This document shows positions 60,041 through 64,000 of a DNA stretch of 64,000 nucleotides, one piece after another. How positions within the stretch are numbered: position 1 is the stretch's first letter; the number at the start of each line of letters is the position of its first letter. Position numbers and translations under genes: made by a program. The notes beneath the pieces are model-generated. The model saw nothing but the letters and a program-made list of their open reading frames with translations, was not told the origin of the DNA and ran no database searches. This stretch comes from Zizania palustris (lineage: Eukaryota > Streptophyta > Magnoliopsida > Poales > Poaceae): positions 18,211,913-18,275,912 of the forward strand of contig JAAALK010000086.1 of the NCBI GenBank assembly GCA_019279435.1. Direction: 5' to 3'.

Positions 60041-60600
60041 CTTCCACCACAGCTAACTAAAACCCTAGCAATATCCCACCCCCACAAACCAGCCGCCGCA
60101 GGAACAGGCAGGGATCTATGCAAACCCACGGCTCTTCAACTCACCCAAGATCACAAGATCTCCAACCTGAGGAATCCACCCCCCATCCAAAATTCCAGTC
60201 TTCCCAACCAATCAGCACGCCCAGATCATTAGAACCAATACAAACCAGACCTGGTCTAGGAGCCACTCCACCGCCCGGGACTCAACGGATCAGGCGACGC
60301 CATCATCGCCCACACCCTCCTCCCCAAACAAAAAAAAAAATCCAATTTTTCCGCTTCCCAGCCAGCCAAATCCAGGATCCACGAACCCGCCGCAGCCGCA
60401 GCCGCAGCCGCAGCAGGAACAATCGGGACTGACACGAATGGCGAGATCGGGGAGAAGGTGGGAGCGGACAGGAGGAGGTGGAAGAAGAGACCTTTTCTTG
60501 CGCTGGATGGAGAGAGCTCTCCTGCCTTTTTTCCTCCTCTGGATTTGAGAGGCCTTGAGGTCCCCAAAAGTAGCAAAGCGAGATGCGAGCAGTAAAAGTT
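60041..60600 (-). promoter_or_regulatory. 5' leader and promoter region of the PP2A gene
   Basis: A telo-box-like AAAACCCTAGC lies at 60059-60069, about 20 bases upstream of the ATG. A GCN-type repeat CCGCAGCCGCAGCCGCAGCC sits around 60391-60412. The region is pyrimidine/GC-rich and likely includes leader sequence, perhaps with a leader intron. No TATA box assigned. Confidence 0.45.
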
Positions 60601-61933
60601 TTTTTTGCCGCGACGGAGGAGGAGAACAAGGTTGAGTTAATTCTACTGCAACTATTCTGGGGGCGAGCTGAGCTGCAATTAATAATTGCAACACTGTGGC
60701 TATCCCTTGCATAGTTGCATGGCAGTCCGGCAAATTTTGGAACCTCTACCAAACTTTAAATGGTATTTATTTTATAGGTACAAGTTTTAGATTCGGAATT
60801 TTTTAAAGGAATTTCAAAAGATTTAGTTCAATTCTTGTAAAATTCATGTATTCTAAAGGAGCCCTAATACATGTATTTTGAATATAAATATAAATATTAT
60901 ATTATTTCTAGGATGGGTGAGCATGAGTCTAATATTAGTTGGGTGGAGTAATAAGTAATAGTCCAAGAGCAATATAACTGCGTAAGCGGTAAAAGTTATG
61001 TTTTTATAAGTATTATATTATTATATTGGGGATAAATTAAACTCTAAAACTTGTATTTTAGAAAAATATATTTCATAGCTAAATGTCGGTCGCGATGATA
61101 AAAAAGAAGTATCGAATAAATTCAATATTTTGTATGAATAAACCACTCAACATATGTTACAGAATGAGAACAAATTGAAATACATATATAAAGATATACA
61201 TAATATTTGTCATAACTTTAAAAACCTGAAATTTATATGCCTTATTTGAATAAATCGACAACCTAACATATATTATAAAACTAGAACAAATGGAAATACA
61301 TCATAATATTTGTCCTAACGATTTAAGAGATTACACAGCCACGTAATCCTACGTATCCAGGGCGGGCCTCCTCCCTTCACCATCTTGTGCTTTGTGCATG
61401 TTTGTGCAAGTGACTTTGACTCTTAAAAAAAATCTTTTTAAAGTCTTGTTATACACACAATTGAAAGAACTGACTTTCGTACGACGGTTATACATACAAG
61501 CGTGCTGCATTGGATCGTTCAGGAATCAGCTTGTTAGTCGTGCTGCATTGAAAGAACTGACTTTCGTACGACGGTTATGTTTTTTATCTTCTGACTAACT
61601 TTTGCTTTCATTAGGGTCTTGATTTTTTAGCACACACACACAAAAGCAGTTGGATGGGTTTCTAAGCTAGAAAATGGTTTCCTCCCAACCTTTTGGGATG
61701 GATCACAAATCTGTACTCTTTACTTGTACTTGAATCATCCAAGTGCACAAAATACTGAGATCATAATCTGTGTTTTGTGTGAGCTCTGTTGCTATGTTAG
61801 CTCTCATGATGGGCCATTGTCAATCAGTGCTTGCAGAGTAAGGTAGGTTTGAAATACTGGCCCCATTATCTTGGGGCTATAGTAAGCATGCTAGGAAGGG
61901 CCAAGGGGCCTAGATGACACTGTTGATGATTAG
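60601..61933. other. Intergenic DNA
   Basis: AT-rich and unassigned apart from the 32-bp direct repeat listed separately. No gene recognised. Confidence 0.4.
61460..61578. repeat. Spaced 32-bp direct repeat
   Basis: Perfect 32-bp copies at 61460-61491 and 61547-61578 (containing GAAAGAACTGACTTTCGTAC). A second short repeat, CGTGCTGCATT, occurs at 61501-61511 and 61539-61549. Confidence 0.9.
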
Positions 61934-62413
61934 TGGGGCGTTTGGTTCCGTGAACTATAGTTTAGTCTGTTTCACATCGTATGTTTGGACATCAATTTGA
62001 AGGACTAAATATGAACTAATTATAAAAATAATTTCAGAATCGTAGGATTATTCATGAGACGAATCTATTGAGTCTAATTAATTCATGATTAGCAAATGTT
62101 TATTGTAGCATCACATTGTCAAATTACGACGTAATTAATCTAATTAAATTTGAATTTGAAAGACTAAACTTGAACTAATTATAAAAATAGTTGCAAAATC
62201 AGAGGATTATTCATGAGATGAATCTATTAAATCTAATTAATTCATGATTAGTAAATGTTTATTATAATATCACATTGTCAGATCATGACATAATTAGTCT
62301 AATTAAATTTGTCTCGTGAATAATCTATCGATTATAAATGGATTTTATAAATAATTTATATTTAATATTTCAAAATAATATCTAAAAACATTAATGATTA
62401 ACAAACGCCCCAA
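61934..62413. mobile_element. MITE with internal tandem duplication
   Basis: About 480 bp with perfect 11-bp inverted ends TGGGGCGTTTG / CAAACGCCCCA. The interior holds two diverged tandem units of about 155 bp (about 61998-62152 and 62156-62310), each carrying GGATTATTCATGAGA and GAATCTATT. The sequence is related to 3367-3684. No clear target duplication. Confidence 0.75.
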
Positions 62414-63912
62414 TAAATGCACTGGCTAGTGGCGCCTGCCCAAATCCTTCATCAGTCTACTGACCTGACACATTCTGTCGGGGCCAAAGCCACTCGTTTG
62501 TAAGTACTAGTCAAATTGGTTGGTGAAGTTGTATATCTATTCTGCTCGCACGGAGTAATTCTGAAAAAAAAAACAATTGTTGTGAGTTATGGTTTATAAA
62601 AAATTAATGTGTACCATGAAAAAAACGGAGAAACGGTTAACTATGATGTATGTTTTGGTAGCCAACGATGTTTGATTACGTTATTAATATGCGATTTTAT
62701 ATTTAAATTATTATAATCATGAACTTTTGTAATGTTTATATTAAAATTATACATTTTTTAATTACACTAAAATGATATATTTTACTAAAATTTTGTCTTT
62801 TCAATTTTTACATGAACCGATATGTTATAATAGCACGGTGAGTAATTTTCATTCAAAGATGAATCTTTCAATTTGTACTACGAAAAAACTGTGGGTTTTG
62901 AAAAAACCGGTTGGCCTAGATTTGTTTGATTTAGCTTCTAGTTTTCTAACCAGCAAGCTTGTTAGAAAAGCTGAATCAAACTCAGACTAAATTTGTGCAT
63001 AAACATGACATTTGAAAAAGATTTCCTTACGTGTTGATAAAAGTTTATGTAATTCCTCATCTACGCATTAAAATTAAGATAACGAGTGATATATAAAAGA
63101 ATGGATAAATTTCAGAAATTATCTCCATTCGAAAACCACTACCTCAACCAAACCCTTCAATTGTTTTTAAAACACTTCCCCAAATTGAACTTAATGGACA
63201 GTGAATCGTCGTCCACTGCACCGTGGAGTTTCATTTGATTTTGTGCCATTTTTGGATTACCGTTTCTAAACTAAAATAAGTATACATGTACTTTCAAAAT
63301 ACTATGGTTTCTTTGAAATGCAGGTAGAAAAAATATAGGTTTACACGTGTGAAACAGAGAATTAGAGAATATAAAAATTTATAGGATATGGTGTTTATAA
63401 CATAGGAATCTCATTTTCTTCACATTTTTACTCACTGATAGTGTGCACATGATTCTTCTCACAAATCACGATAAGGTCTGATCAGATTGCCATTTTCCTC
63501 GTAACAATGAGTAAATTTTCCAGGAATATTAAACTCTCTATTTTTTATTTCACTTTATCCTATAAATTGAAAGGCGATTTTTTTAAATAATATTTTTTTA
63601 AAAAATTCAAAATTGTATAACAGTTTAATATTTTTAAAAAATAGGTAGCAGTCGGTCGACCAACTGCCGATTGACGCCACGTGGCGGCCAGTCGGCACTT
63701 GGTTGGGCGATTGCGGCCACGTCAGCGCCAGTCGATCGACCAAGAGCAGACTGGCGCCCGCGCCGCACCCTGCTCGCCCCGCACGCAGGCACCTCGCCTC
63801 TCGTGTGCCCGCGCTTCTGCCGCTCGTCGCCCGCCCGCCCCCTCACCTACCACCCCCGCATCCCTCGCCTCTTGTGCCAGGCCTCTCGTCTCCCGCGCCA
63901 GCCGTCCCCTAT
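62414..63912. other. Intergenic DNA
   Basis: AT-rich to about 63640, then GC-rich with repeated CAGTCGGTCGACCAACTGCC / CCAGTCGATCGACCAAGAGC-type segments. The GC-rich end is open in several frames but shows no recognisable protein. Confidence 0.4.
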
Positions 63913-63985
63913 GCCCGTCCCCGTCGCCTCGGCTCCCGCCCATCCACGTGGCATGCGGGGCGGGAGCCGAGGCGACGGGGTGGGC
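63913..63985. repeat. GC-rich hairpin at the right edge
   Basis: 29-bp arms (63913-63941 and 63957-63985, core GTCGCCTCGGCTCCCGCC) are inverted with about 2 mismatches around a 15-base loop containing CCACGTGG. Could be part of a transposon end cut by the window. Confidence 0.8.
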
Positions 63986-64000
63986 ACGGAAGGCAAGGGG

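Noticed and set aside
63634..63943. GC-rich open frames at the right edge
   Set aside because: Several overlapping frames with Arg/Ala/Gly-rich composition and no domain; they reflect base composition.

Overview
This window is plant nuclear DNA, almost certainly from a grass (Poaceae). The genes have plant-type GT-AG introns, first exons are GC-rich, and the spaces between genes are full of Stowaway-, Tourist- and hAT-type miniature elements plus LTR retrotransposons. From memory the gene order (KCR, kelch protein, APC2, ELP3, RPN7, PP2A B') resembles rice chromosome 4, but I could not check that.

Layout. 1-3163 (-): a lysine-rich nuclear-type protein of unknown function, running off the left edge, with one apparent frameshift. 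3.2-9.5 kb: transposon-rich intergenic DNA. 9.7-13.8 kb (-): KCR, the 3-ketoacyl-CoA reductase of very-long-chain fatty acid elongation. 13.9-20 kb: intergenic DNA with a long-TIR Mutator-like element and a copia LTR/PBS remnant. 20.1-26.6 kb (+): a 20-exon KLHDC4/Kel3-type kelch protein. 27.8-40.7 kb (+): APC2, the cullin-like subunit of the anaphase-promoting complex. 42.9-47.8 kb (-): ELP3, the Elongator catalytic subunit. 48.1-56.5 kb (+): RPN7, a 26S proteasome lid subunit, head to head with ELP3. 57.1-60.0 kb (-): a PP2A B' (B56) regulatory subunit. 60.6-64 kb: intergenic DNA with a MITE and a GC-rich hairpin.

The clearest structural feature is that three consecutive housekeeping genes each carry an LTR retroelement in an intron. 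APC2 intron 3 holds a 5.27-kb Ty3/gypsy chromovirus copy (sense) disabled by two stop codons and a 38-bp deletion. RPN7 intron 6 holds a related 5.32-kb copy (antisense) with two LTRs that read as identical and an intact 1456-residue gag-pol frame. ELP3 intron 7 holds a 1.6-kb internally deleted LTR element (sense). All host exons flanking them remain in frame.

No CRISPR array, rRNA or tRNA was seen. I found no convincing new multi-gene system. The observations most worth checking are the compact ELP3/RPN7 shared promoter, paired E2F-type sites before APC2, three GC-AG introns, two apparent coding frameshifts, and the intact young chromovirus whose reading frame ends inside its own LTR.
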